Source: Streptococcus gallolyticus subsp. gallolyticus DSM 16831
Lineage (GTDB): Bacteria > Bacillota > Bacilli > Lactobacillales > Streptococcaceae
Reading direction: 5' to 3'
Assembly (NCBI RefSeq): GCF_002000985.1
Contig: NZ_CP018822.1
Span: forward strand, 1,568,001 to 1,632,000
Length of the DNA: 64,000 nt
The notes under the pieces are model-generated. The model was given only the letters and a program-made list of their open reading frames with translations, did not search any database and was not told the origin of the DNA. Position 1 is the stretch's first letter, and every line of letters begins with the position of its first letter. Made by a program: the position numbers and the translations under genes. Shown piece by piece: positions 34,936 to 42,498 of this stretch.

Positions 34936-35940
34936 CTATTTTGCAAAACTGAGGACAGTTTTTCCACGTGAGCGACCGTTGGCGACCTTGTCCAAGGCTA
35001 CGTTGACTTCTTCAAATGGGTAAACGGTGTCGATAGACGGTTTGATTTCAAGTTGGCTGAAAATATCTGCCACTTCTTGTAGCTGTTGCCCATTGCTTTC
35101 TACGAAGATGAAATGATAGTTCACACCGTAACTTTCAGCCATCTTGTCAAACTTGCGACCGACCAAACCAAACAAGAATTGCTTCCATTTTGGTAGATTC
35201 ATGCGTTTGGCAAAGGCTCCGTTTGGCATGGCACGGAGGGATACCAACTGACCACCTTTTTTCATAATCGACATTTGTTTTTCGGTTTCTGCACCACCGA
35301 GTGTATCCAGTACATAATCGATTTGGGACAGGGTTTGGGTGTAATCTTCTGTCTTGTAGTCGATAAACTGGTCAGCTCCCAGCGCCAATACCCGTTCTGC
35401 ATTTGCACCATCACCGTTGGTAATGACTGTCAAGCCCTTGGCTTTGGCAATCGGAATGGCCATACCACCGACGCCACCTGTACCACCTGAGATGAAAATG
35501 GTCTTGCCAGCCTCTGCACCCATGAGGTCAAGGGCCTGCATAATAGTCAAGGCAGTCAGGGGAACAGCAGCTGCTTCTACATCGCTCAAGTAAGCTGGAA
35601 CTTTGGCAAGGGCAGCAGCCTCGACCGCCACATATTCGGCAAAGGCACCGATATTGTCGAGGGGAAGACGACCAAAGACACGGTCACCAACTGTAAAATT
35701 AGTCACGCTTGAGCCTACTTCTTCGACCAATCCAACAACTTCATTTCCAGCTGTTTGTGGGAGCTTGTAAGGTACAATCAGCTTAACCTCACCACGAGAA
35801 ATCATATTATCCAAAGGATTGACACCTGCTGCTGTCACTTTGACAAGGACTTGGTCTGGTTTGATGTCTGGCTTAGTAATGTCTGTTAGGTTGAGTGTGA
35901 TATTGTTTTTGTTATAAGATGTGTGTTGTGCTGCTTTCAT
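34936..35940 (-). CDS. Zinc-independent MDR oxidoreductase (quinone reductase-like)
   Basis: The 334-residue protein is a medium-chain dehydrogenase/reductase with a GroES-like N-terminus (VTAAGVNPLDNMISRGE) and an NADP-binding motif FISGGTGGVGGMAIPIAKAKG. It lacks the zinc-binding cysteines of alcohol dehydrogenases, which fits the quinone oxidoreductase/enoyl reductase branch. It is the first gene of the operon, directly downstream of a perfect palindrome and of the Rrf2 gene. Confidence 0.88.
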   Translation of the reverse strand: MKAAQHTSYNKNNITLNLTDITKPDIKPDQVLVKVTAAGVNPLDNMISRGEVKLIVPYKLPQTAGNEVVGLVEEVGSSVTNFTVGDRVFGRLPLDNIGAFAEYVAVEAAALAKVPAYLSDVEAAAVPLTALTIMQALDLMGAEAGKTIFISGGTGGVGGMAIPIAKAKGLTVITNGDGANAERVLALGADQFIDYKTEDYTQTLSQIDYVLDTLGGAETEKQMSIMKKGGQLVSLRAMPNGAFAKRMNLPKWKQFLFGLVGRKFDKMAESYGVNYHFIFVESNGQQLQEVADIFSQLEIKPSIDTVYPFEEVNVALDKVANGRSRGKTVLSFAK

Positions 35941-35960
35941 GGTTTACTCCTTTATTTAAC

Positions 35961-35981
35961 AACTTGTATCTGATACAAGTT
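35961..35981 (-). promoter_or_regulatory. Operator of the Rrf2-controlled operon
   Basis: A perfect 10-bp inverted repeat AACTTGTATC (35961-35970) / GATACAAGTT (35972-35981) centred on one base lies 20 bases upstream of the first operon gene. A related half-site (ACAAGTTTATCAGATA) occurs at 36485-36500 in front of the Rrf2 gene, consistent with control of both by the same protein. Confidence 0.7.
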
Positions 35982-36012
35982 TATTTTTCCTTTAAGAAAA
36001 TCTGACACTTGG

Positions 36013-36444
36013 TCAGATACGTTTTTTCTTGGCTGATTGGTAGAGATTGGTAATGACATCATCCAAAGTTTCTTGCCTTAGTTCTTTTTCAAGTTGCTCT
36101 TCAAGGTTTGAAAAAATAGGGGACATGGCATTTTCAATGTGCTTACCAACTGGGCATGCCTGGTTGGCATTTTGATGAATTTGAAAGAGATTGATATGTT
36201 CTACTTCTTGGGTAGCAAAATAGATTTCCAATAACGATATCTCTTTTGGTGATTTACTTAATTGATAGCCTGATCGCCCTTGTTGAGAGGTAATGAGTCC
36301 TGCATTTTTTAATAGCGCAATCACCTTACGAATGTAACTGGCATTGGTGCCGACACTTTCAGCTAAGGATTGCGAACTGAGGACTTCCTTGCTCTCACTT
36401 ATCATTGTAAGAATATGAAGGGCAACTGAGAATTTAGTATCCAT
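36013..36444 (-). CDS. Rrf2-family transcriptional regulator
   Basis: The 143-residue winged HTH starts MDTKFSVALHILTMI, with SQSLAESVGTNASYIRKVIALLKNAGLI as the HTH and an Rrf2-type C-terminal dimer helix. A single cysteine (QACPVGKH) sits where other members have a three-Cys cluster, so an iron-sulfur cluster is unlikely, but thiol modification by electrophiles is possible, as in YwnA/SaiR-type members. The ATG at 36444 follows GGAGG. A hairpin TCTGACC/TCAGA overlaps its stop (35999-36021) and may end its transcript. Confidence 0.87.
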   Translation of the reverse strand: MDTKFSVALHILTMISESKEVLSSQSLAESVGTNASYIRKVIALLKNAGLITSQQGRSGYQLSKSPKEISLLEIYFATQEVEHINLFQIHQNANQACPVGKHIENAMSPIFSNLEEQLEKELRQETLDDVITNLYQSAKKKRI

Positions 36445-36631
36445 ATTAACGACCTCCTTTCCTGTTGTTGTATCACCGACAAGAACAAGTTTATCAGATA
36501 ATATTGAATTTGGCAACTATTATGCTTAAACATATTAAACTCGTGCTCATAGAAAAAAACTAGTACTAAGATAAACATAGCACTGTTTTGTTCAAAATGT
36601 AACACATAAATGATTAATTGTATTAGATTGT

Positions 36632-36901
36632 TTATTTATTATTAATGAAATTAATCGTCCAACTTCCAACACCTGGAAGAACAATTGAACCGGCAAGCAT
36701 TGGTAAGATGGTTTGGCCAAAGATTACAGGACCATATTGACCCCCAAGAAGGTAGTTTGCTGCAATTGCTCCTAAAATTCCAAGGAGAGGATTAACAATC
36801 CAATGTGCCAATGAAACCTTTTTGCTCAGTTTTGAGGCAATAAATGTGATTGCTACTGAAATGATGAGACCGAAAAAACCAGATAAAATGATAGATAACA
36901 T
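36632..36901 (-). CDS. GlsB/YeaQ/YmgE-family membrane protein (copy A)
   Basis: The 89-residue protein has three membrane helices in the transglycosylase-associated (GlsB) layout. It ends GQTILPMLAGSIVLPGVGSW and a short tail. Family members are stress-induced and, in Gram-positive bacteria, are linked to Asp23/Gls24 membrane anchoring. The last third is nearly identical at DNA level to copy B at 36992, showing tandem duplication. The ATG is followed on the other strand by ACTCGC, the same leader as copy B. Confidence 0.82.
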   Translation of the reverse strand: MLSIILSGFFGLIISVAITFIASKLSKKVSLAHWIVNPLLGILGAIAANYLLGGQYGPVIFGQTILPMLAGSIVLPGVGSWTINFINNK

Positions 36902-36960
36902 GAGATAAACTCGCTTTCTTTTTTTGATAAATATAGTATAATTCTTTAATTAAGTAATTA

Positions 36961-37355
36961 GAACGACAAGATGATGACAAAGTGTCGGTTACTATTTTTT
37001 AGTTTGTAAGCGACTGACTATCCAACTTCCAACACCTGGAAGAACAATTGAACCGGCAAGCATTGGTAAGATGGTTTGACCAAAGATTACAGGACCAAAT
37101 TGTTTAAAGAGTAATTCGTTAGCTGCAACTGCACCTATAGCTCCCAAAACCCAATTTACTATCCAGTGGGCAAGAGTGACTCTAAATTTTAATTTATAAG
37201 CTGTAAAAGTCACTAGCATGGACACCGCATGTCCGAATAAAATTGTAATAGCTGTACTAATCATGAGATAAACTCGCTTTCTTTATTTGATAAATATAGT
37301 ATAAAGTTAATATTAATTATTTTGAACGACAAGATGATGACAAAGTGTCGGTTAC
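36961..37355 (-). repeat. Tandem duplication containing the second GlsB-type gene
   Basis: Three blocks recur in the same order around each GlsB gene: the coding 3' third (36655-36733 and 37017-37095), a leader ATGAGATAAACTCGCTTTCTT (plus strand, starting 36900 and 37263), and a 33-base GACGACAAG-type block containing CGACAAGATGATGACAAAG (36963 and 37325). The repeat period is about 362 bases. The central halves have diverged. Confidence 0.75.
36992..37264 (-). CDS. GlsB/YeaQ/YmgE-family membrane protein (copy B)
   Basis: The 90-residue paralog of copy A has three membrane helices. The N-terminal two thirds differ (for example AYKLKFRVTLAHWIVNWVLG), while the C-terminal GPVIFGQTILPMLAG region is identical. 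This patchwork suggests gene conversion keeping the end homogeneous or selection on it. It shares the conserved leader block with copy A. Confidence 0.82.
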   Translation of the reverse strand: MISTAITILFGHAVSMLVTFTAYKLKFRVTLAHWIVNWVLGAIGAVAANELLFKQFGPVIFGQTILPMLAGSIVLPGVGSWIVSRLQTKK

Positions 37356-37381
37356 TGTTTTTATCGTTTCTACTACAGGAA

Positions 37382-38002
37382 TTATTGACTATTTTTAATG
37401 TTTAGTAAGGCTTGTTTTGATTTTTCTAGGTTTAAATTTGTCAGATAAGGGACTGCCTGGTCTAATTGAGCATCAGAAAAGTGCCACCATTCTAGTTCGT
37501 TTAGAAATGTAATCATTTCAGTAGAAAACCGATAACGAATAATTCGTGCAGGATTGCCCGCAACAATAGCATAGTCTGGCACATCTTTTGAAACAACTGC
37601 ATTACTGCCAATAACTGCACCATTTCCGATAGTCACCCCAGGTAAAATTGTTGCATTCCGACCAATCCAAACATCATGGCCGACTATAGTGTCTCCTTTT
37701 TCTGGTAAATCTTTCACAGTCATACTGGTTTTATCAGCCCATTCGTTTTTAACTAACATAAACGGATAGGTTGAAAAAGATGTCATAGAGTGATTTGCTG
37801 AAGGCATAATAAATTCTACTCCGTTTGCAATACTAGTAAAATTTCCAATGATTAAATTTGATCGCCCTTCTTTGTTATATAGGACATAGTCACGTTCAAA
37901 GTCCTCATGGATATTCTCTTTAGCAAAGTAGGTATATTTTCCAACAAAAATATTTTTGCTCTGTATGGTATCTTTTAGATAAAAGTTTTGTGATTTTGTC
38001 AT
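37382..38002 (-). CDS. Hexapeptide-repeat xenobiotic acetyltransferase (CatB/Vat-like)
   Basis: The 206-residue left-handed beta-helix acetyltransferase has [27 protein letters not shown] with the catalytic His, [24 protein letters not shown] and [12 protein letters not shown], the XAT pattern shared by streptogramin acetyltransferases (Vat) and CatB. It may acetylate an antibiotic such as virginiamycin A or chloramphenicol, but non-resistance members exist. It is divergent from a TetR gene, with a shared control region. Confidence 0.8.
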   Translation of the reverse strand: MTKSQNFYLKDTIQSKNIFVGKYTYFAKENIHEDFERDYVLYNKEGRSNLIIGNFTSIANGVEFIMPSANHSMTSFSTYPFMLVKNEWADKTSMTVKDLPEKGDTIVGHDVWIGRNATILPGVTIGNGAVIGSNAVVSKDVPDYAIVAGNPARIIRYRFSTEMITFLNELEWWHFSDAQLDQAVPYLTNLNLEKSKQALLNIKNSQ

Positions 38003-38022
38003 TGTGAGCTCCTTTCGATTAT

Positions 38023-38041
38023 GCTAGCTATTATACGCTAG
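38023..38041 (-). promoter_or_regulatory. Promoter/operator between the acetyltransferase and TetR genes
   Basis: On the minus strand TATAAT (38030-38035) is framed by the inverted repeat CTAGC/GCTAG (38024-38028, 38037-38041), which would let a repressor cover the -10. The TetR gene's own promoter is TTGAAA (38068-38073), 17 bases, TATAAT (38091-38096) on the plus strand. Confidence 0.55.
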
Positions 38042-38118
38042 TGTAACACCTGGCAACACGACAAGTTTTGAAAAAAGTGTTGGATTTTGTTATAATTAAT
38101 CAAAATTTGGAGTGAACT

Positions 38119-38664
38119 ATGGAAAATAAAGCACCATTAAGATTGCAACAAGCCCTAATTAAATTATTAGACCAACAAGAACTCGATCAAATTTCAGTAA
38201 GCAAGATATGTAAAGAAGCTGGCGTTCATCGTTCAACATTTTATTCCTACTATGATCATCAATATGAACTTTTAGAAGATGCTTTACAAGGAATTTCTAA
38301 ACTTTTCGATGAGGAATATGAGTTAGAGCAAGCGAAACTACAACAAACTTCAGATATAGATAGTATTTTGGATACTTATTATTTAAAGCCATATCTACTC
38401 TTTATCAAAAAACATAGAAAGTTATACCGTATCTATCTAGGAAGGTCTCGGGAATTTAATAAAGAAGAAACGTTTTCCTACCACATGGAAAAGACATTTT
38501 CAACAAGACTTAAATTCAAAGGCATAAAAGATTCTAGGCAAATAGAATTGACTGCGCGTTTTTACGTAGCCGGTCTACGAGCAATAATAAATGATTGGGT
38601 GCTAAGTGATTGTTTAGACGATGTCGATGACATTATTCGAATCATTCATGAAATTGTATTTTAG
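38119..38664 (+). CDS. TetR-family regulator
   Basis: The 181-residue protein has the HTH in LDQISVSKICKEAGVHRSTFYSYYDHQYELLEDALQ and a helical C-terminal domain typical of the TetR/DhaS-like group. It is divergent from the acetyltransferase and 10 bases upstream of a membrane protein gene, so it may control both. Confidence 0.86.
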   Translation: MENKAPLRLQQALIKLLDQQELDQISVSKICKEAGVHRSTFYSYYDHQYELLEDALQGISKLFDEEYELEQAKLQQTSDIDSILDTYYLKPYLLFIKKHRKLYRIYLGRSREFNKEETFSYHMEKTFSTRLKFKGIKDSRQIELTARFYVAGLRAIINDWVLSDCLDDVDDIIRIIHEIVF

Positions 38665-38674
38665 GAGTATCATT

Positions 38675-39517
38675 TTGGAAAAAATTGATAAACAGTTACA
38701 GTTCGTTAAAGATTATTGGCAGTACTTTTTACTAGCCAATGCTTGTATGCTCATCTCTAGCGCTTTAGTTATCACTAAAATCCTTCCAGATAGAAGTCTA
38801 TTTAACATTCTTGCTAGTGTTTTATCAGGCATTGTTGCTGTTATTGACGTATTTCTACTAGTACAAGTTGTTCGAAAACTAGTTAATAGCGTATCTCTTT
38901 TTCAAAATACATATTTGACCAGCCGTGTCTCACTTTTAGTTGGGACATTCTATAATGCTGTCTATGTATTATTATCCCTGATTTCGGGGTACCTTCATCA
39001 ATCAGTTTGGTATTTGATATTTGCTTTTTATCATTTAACTTTTGCCAGTGTCAAATTTTTAATTGGAAAACGTTTCCGCAAAGAAGTCGAGGAAGAAGAC
39101 TGGAATAACTATGGCAGAGTGGGAGTTTTCATCCTCTTTTCATCAGGAGTATTTTTAGCAATATTCTATTTTGTTACAACAGGGATGGACAAGGTTAATT
39201 CAGCTTTTCCTTTGTTAGTTTATCTTACTGCACTAACCACATTCATCAATTTTATTAATTCTTTTTCTAGTCTGTTTCGCTATAGAAAAAATCCATCTCC
39301 TCGAGAAAAATCTAGTAAACAGATAAGTTTCACTAATTCATTATTTGCACTATTCTTTCTCCAAACTATGATGTTAAAACAGTTTGGACAAGCAGATAGC
39401 CATGAAAGTAAACTATTTTTGACCTACGCTCTTGGACTAAGTGTGCTCACTATCTTAATTGGGCAAGGGCTGTTTATGATACAAAAAGCTAAAAAACAAC
39501 TCAAAAACTTAAAATAA
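38675..39517 (+). CDS. Multi-pass membrane protein, 280 residues, TTG start
   Basis: A TTG at 38675, 8 bases after TAGGAG, opens MEKIDKQLQFVKDYWQYF; an ATG at 38621 lies inside the TetR gene and has no ribosome site. About seven hydrophobic helices are visible in three groups. I do not recognise a transporter signature; similar proteins are annotated only as membrane proteins. Translation is probably coupled to the TetR gene. A terminator follows. Confidence 0.7.
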   Translation: MEKIDKQLQFVKDYWQYFLLANACMLISSALVITKILPDRSLFNILASVLSGIVAVIDVFLLVQVVRKLVNSVSLFQNTYLTSRVSLLVGTFYNAVYVLLSLISGYLHQSVWYLIFAFYHLTFASVKFLIGKRFRKEVEEEDWNNYGRVGVFILFSSGVFLAIFYFVTTGMDKVNSAFPLLVYLTALTTFINFINSFSSLFRYRKNPSPREKSSKQISFTNSLFALFFLQTMMLKQFGQADSHESKLFLTYALGLSVLTILIGQGLFMIQKAKKQLKNLK

Positions 39518-39536
39518 GTTTATGAGTTGTTTTTTA
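39495..39536 (+). terminator. Terminator of the TetR/membrane protein operon
   Basis: AACAACTCAAAAACTTA pairs imperfectly with TAAGTTTATGAGTTGTT and ends in six T; the stop codon is in the loop. Confidence 0.78.
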
Positions 39537-39594
39537 TATTATTTCCTCAGCTTTTCCCTACATATATTTTTATTTTTGTAGCTATGAACTCAAT

Positions 39595-41463
39595 TCAAAT
39601 AGATTTCGTATTTTCTTTCTTGTCAATGTAATTATGTCGTCCAGATATCATCTTTATTAGTGTTTCCAAATTGATTACTAGGTTTTCGTATTTTTCAATT
39701 TTGCTGTCCATCTGATTTTGAAAAAGAGCAATTTCGAATTCAATAAGTCCAATCGTTACATCCTGCGATAAATTCAACTTGGAACATTCATACTTAGCTA
39801 ATCGCTTGGTATCTAGATTCTCGCTTTGTAGGTTAACAACTACTTCTGCCATCTTGTTTAAGGTGGCAGTTTTTTCTTGTAGATTTGTCAAATCTATATC
39901 TAGCTGTGCAATTTCTTCAACTAATTCATCTTTTAATTCAAGAAATGTTTTGTTTTGAGTGTTTAGTGTCATTAATAAATTGATTTCTTCTATTTTTTGT
40001 CGGAGATCGACCAAACTTATTCGTTTCTTATAAGGTAGAGACCTATTGTCAAATGTCAGTTGGCGAATCAAGTCTCTCCCCTTCATAAAACGATTCTTTT
40101 CTGAGTTCTCTTTATGATAAACGAAATAAGAAGATGTTTCTCGAACAAACACCTGATACTGTTTCTTATTTTCTTGTTCTAAGATATTTAGTTGATGATT
40201 CGGAATGAAGATTAGTCCTTCTTGTCCAATCCCCATCCAAACTTTAATAAAAAGCCCATCTGAAACCATCTTTTCAACTTGCTCCTCAGGAATCTTAACT
40301 TCAAACTCATGTACAGCATCTCTCTTAGTTTTATACGTTTCATATGCTTCGGTTATTTCTTCTACGGACAATGTGTCTGAATGCTGTTGTGACTCAAACA
40401 TTTCAAATTCCGTTTTTACTTCACTATTATGAAGTACTTCAACCACATCATGTTCTTTGAAGTAGCTCTCAAAATACGTAGTGTCATAAAGATTTTTCTT
40501 ACTTAATGACTTATTTGGTATGGAGATGCAGCTTTGTCCATCAGAAAGAACAAAATCTATCGTTTTTATTTTGCTCTTCAATTCCAATCCCAGAAACCCA
40601 GCTTTCTCAACTAAATCATCAAATGAATTGGATCTTGGCAACAAAAATTCTAAAATCTGTTCAATCTTTTTCTTGGAAAAGTAATGTTGAAAGGATTCTT
40701 TTGAATAGGGTTCCCTCTTATTCAACTTATCTCCTCGGATGACTTGCTTCTTATCCCTATCTGTCATGAAAAATCGACTATGTTTCCTTGAGAAATCCAT
40801 TTTGACATTTAGTTGCTCAGCTTTTTGCATAAAATCATTGAAATCAATTGAATGTTCCATGAGAAAAAATAACCGCTGCTTCAATTCGTATTTGTGATTA
40901 GAACGGCGATAGACTTCGTAATCCCTATGAGAATAGCGTTTAGGGGGAATGATTTTGGCACCAGCTAATTTAGAAATTCTATCCGAAATCATTTGCAAAT
41001 TTCTTTCAAGAGCGTAGTCCCACTTCAACTTTTTTTGAGATTGGCAGTCGATTGAGTTGATAATAATGTGATTATGATAATGGTCCTGATCAACATGAGT
41101 GGCTACAATGAATTTATATTGACCACCTGTCAACTCTTTTACTGTTTCATAGCCTATGCGGTTGATCTCCTCTGGACTTAATTTATCCTCGGGTGAGAAA
41201 GACTGAATGATATGATGAGCAAATATTTTCTGTTGCTTTTTCTCTTGTCTATCAAACCGTGAATCGTAGAGTTGGTCATTTGAAAGGAAGTTATTTTGAT
41301 ACATCTTTACCAGTTCCATATAGTCAGGGAAGTCAAGATAATTGCTCATCCCAAAATCTGAAATCAAAGATAATTTCCTGGTCTTCTTTGGATTAAGAAT
41401 ATACTTGATTAATTGACGTCGGTATTTTTTCCCATGAACAGCATAATGCTTAGTGATGACCAT
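39595..41463 (-). CDS. Relaxase (MobP-type) of the conjugative element
   Basis: The 622-residue protein begins MVITKHYAVHGKKYRR. It contains the relaxase histidine triad in ATHVDQDHYHNHIIINSID (HxDxxHxHxH layout) and a probable catalytic Tyr in the N-terminal 40 residues. A long helical C-terminal half (about 470-600) follows. This matches relaxases of Tn5252-family streptococcal ICEs, which nick oriT and pilot the strand. It overlaps the MobC gene by 14 bases. No T4SS or coupling protein gene is within view. Confidence 0.9.
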   Translation of the reverse strand: MVITKHYAVHGKKYRRQLIKYILNPKKTRKLSLISDFGMSNYLDFPDYMELVKMYQNNFLSNDQLYDSRFDRQEKKQQKIFAHHIIQSFSPEDKLSPEEINRIGYETVKELTGGQYKFIVATHVDQDHYHNHIIINSIDCQSQKKLKWDYALERNLQMISDRISKLAGAKIIPPKRYSHRDYEVYRRSNHKYELKQRLFFLMEHSIDFNDFMQKAEQLNVKMDFSRKHSRFFMTDRDKKQVIRGDKLNKREPYSKESFQHYFSKKKIEQILEFLLPRSNSFDDLVEKAGFLGLELKSKIKTIDFVLSDGQSCISIPNKSLSKKNLYDTTYFESYFKEHDVVEVLHNSEVKTEFEMFESQQHSDTLSVEEITEAYETYKTKRDAVHEFEVKIPEEQVEKMVSDGLFIKVWMGIGQEGLIFIPNHQLNILEQENKKQYQVFVRETSSYFVYHKENSEKNRFMKGRDLIRQLTFDNRSLPYKKRISLVDLRQKIEEINLLMTLNTQNKTFLELKDELVEEIAQLDIDLTNLQEKTATLNKMAEVVVNLQSENLDTKRLAKYECSKLNLSQDVTIGLIEFEIALFQNQMDSKIEKYENLVINLETLIKMISGRHNYIDKKENTKSI

Positions 41464-41815
41464 AAAATTCTCTCAATCGTTGACACTTTATGTCAAAATC
41501 GTGTTGCAACTGTTTTTCTAACTCAGCTATACCGAGCTGCAATCCTTTTACTTGTTGAAGACTTAATAGGTGGCTTTGATTTACCGCACGTGCAATCTGG
41601 TTTATATTATTTCCAATCCTACGAATTTCAAAAATCAGATCTTGAAATCCGCTTGTATCGATTGTAATAAAATTCATACCAGGATCAAGTAAGGTTTGTC
41701 TGGCATAATGAGAAAAGCTTGGACACTGACTCTGAGCAAGATTTTTGTTGAGGATAATTAATTCTTGATCACTCAAATATACCTTTTTCAAATTGGTCCG
41801 ATAACGATTTTCCAT
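41450..41815 (-). CDS. mobC: MobC-like relaxosome accessory protein
   Basis: The 121-residue protein has an N-terminal ribbon-helix-helix-like segment (VYLSDQELIILNKNLAQSQCPSFSHYARQTLL) and the MobC core FEIRRIGNNINQIARAVNQ. MobC proteins melt DNA around nic and help the relaxase. It overlaps the relaxase gene and is 6 bases from the upstream gene, so the three form one operon. Confidence 0.88.
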   Translation of the reverse strand: MENRYRTNLKKVYLSDQELIILNKNLAQSQCPSFSHYARQTLLDPGMNFITIDTSGFQDLIFEIRRIGNNINQIARAVNQSHLLSLQQVKGLQLGIAELEKQLQHDFDIKCQRLREFYGHH

Positions 41816-41821
41816 AATAGC

Positions 41822-42184
41822 TTACCTCATGTACTTGCCTTTGAATGAATGGCTTAATGGAATACTTATCTCAATTTCCTTCATCAAGTCTTTGACACAA
41901 GTCAAAATGATTTCAAGATGTTCCATAGTGACGGATTGAGACGACTTTGCTAGAACAAGTATTTCATGTACATCCCGGTAAATATGTTCTACTTTTTGGT
42001 GCTGTAAATATTTTATCCATTCTACAAGCTGCTGAGATGATTGGTGGTTTATTTTCAATAATTTACCTCTAGCAAAAGGGGAAAATTGTTCATATCCCTC
42101 CTGTTCCATCAAATTTTGTATCTGTTGATACTCTTCTATTGAGAAATTGACTTCCTTACGTATCTCTCTAACTAGGTTTCCCAT
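41822..42184 (-). CDS. Relaxosome-associated small protein of the ICE
   Basis: The 120-residue soluble protein has MGNLVREIRKEVNFSIEEYQQIQNLMEQEGYEQFSPFARGKLL at the N-terminus, resembling a second MobC/RHH-type protein, then a helical body. I start at ATG 42184, 6 bases after GGAGGA. First gene of the mobilisation operon; it probably binds oriT just upstream. The function is inferred from position and shape. Confidence 0.75.
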   Translation of the reverse strand: MGNLVREIRKEVNFSIEEYQQIQNLMEQEGYEQFSPFARGKLLKINHQSSQQLVEWIKYLQHQKVEHIYRDVHEILVLAKSSQSVTMEHLEIILTCVKDLMKEIEISIPLSHSFKGKYMR

Positions 42185-42400
42185 GCTACATCCTCCTGAT
42201 TCTTTATTATCGGTATATCCCCGCCCTCGTATTAGACACGGCACTGCATAATATCCTCCTTTTAGGTCTTTGCGAGCTCAGATATTGTGTCCACAATATC
42301 CCAAAAATCATATCGCCAGCGGATCAAAATCTTCCAGTTTTGACAGCTAACGATAAGATAACTTGGTGGCTCCGCCCCCAAACCCCCAGTGAAAAATTGA
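42185..42400. other. Candidate origin of transfer (oriT)
   Basis: The non-coding stretch upstream of the mobilisation operon contains a perfect inverted repeat GATATTGTG (42281-42289) / CACAATATC (42292-42300). About 65 bases further lies GGTGGCTCCGCCCCC (42365-42379), a G/C-rich hairpin-like motif common before mobilisation genes. The nick site itself is not identifiable by eye. A 99-codon frame across it (42262-42561, minus) has no ribosome site and is probably not a gene. Confidence 0.55.
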
Positions 42401-42498
42401 GGTTTTATTTTCTTAGGAATGCTATTAGAATAACAAGGATAATTTGGAAAAGTTATCACATCGTAGAAATGAGGGTAAGAAAAAAGAGAGCTGAATGG

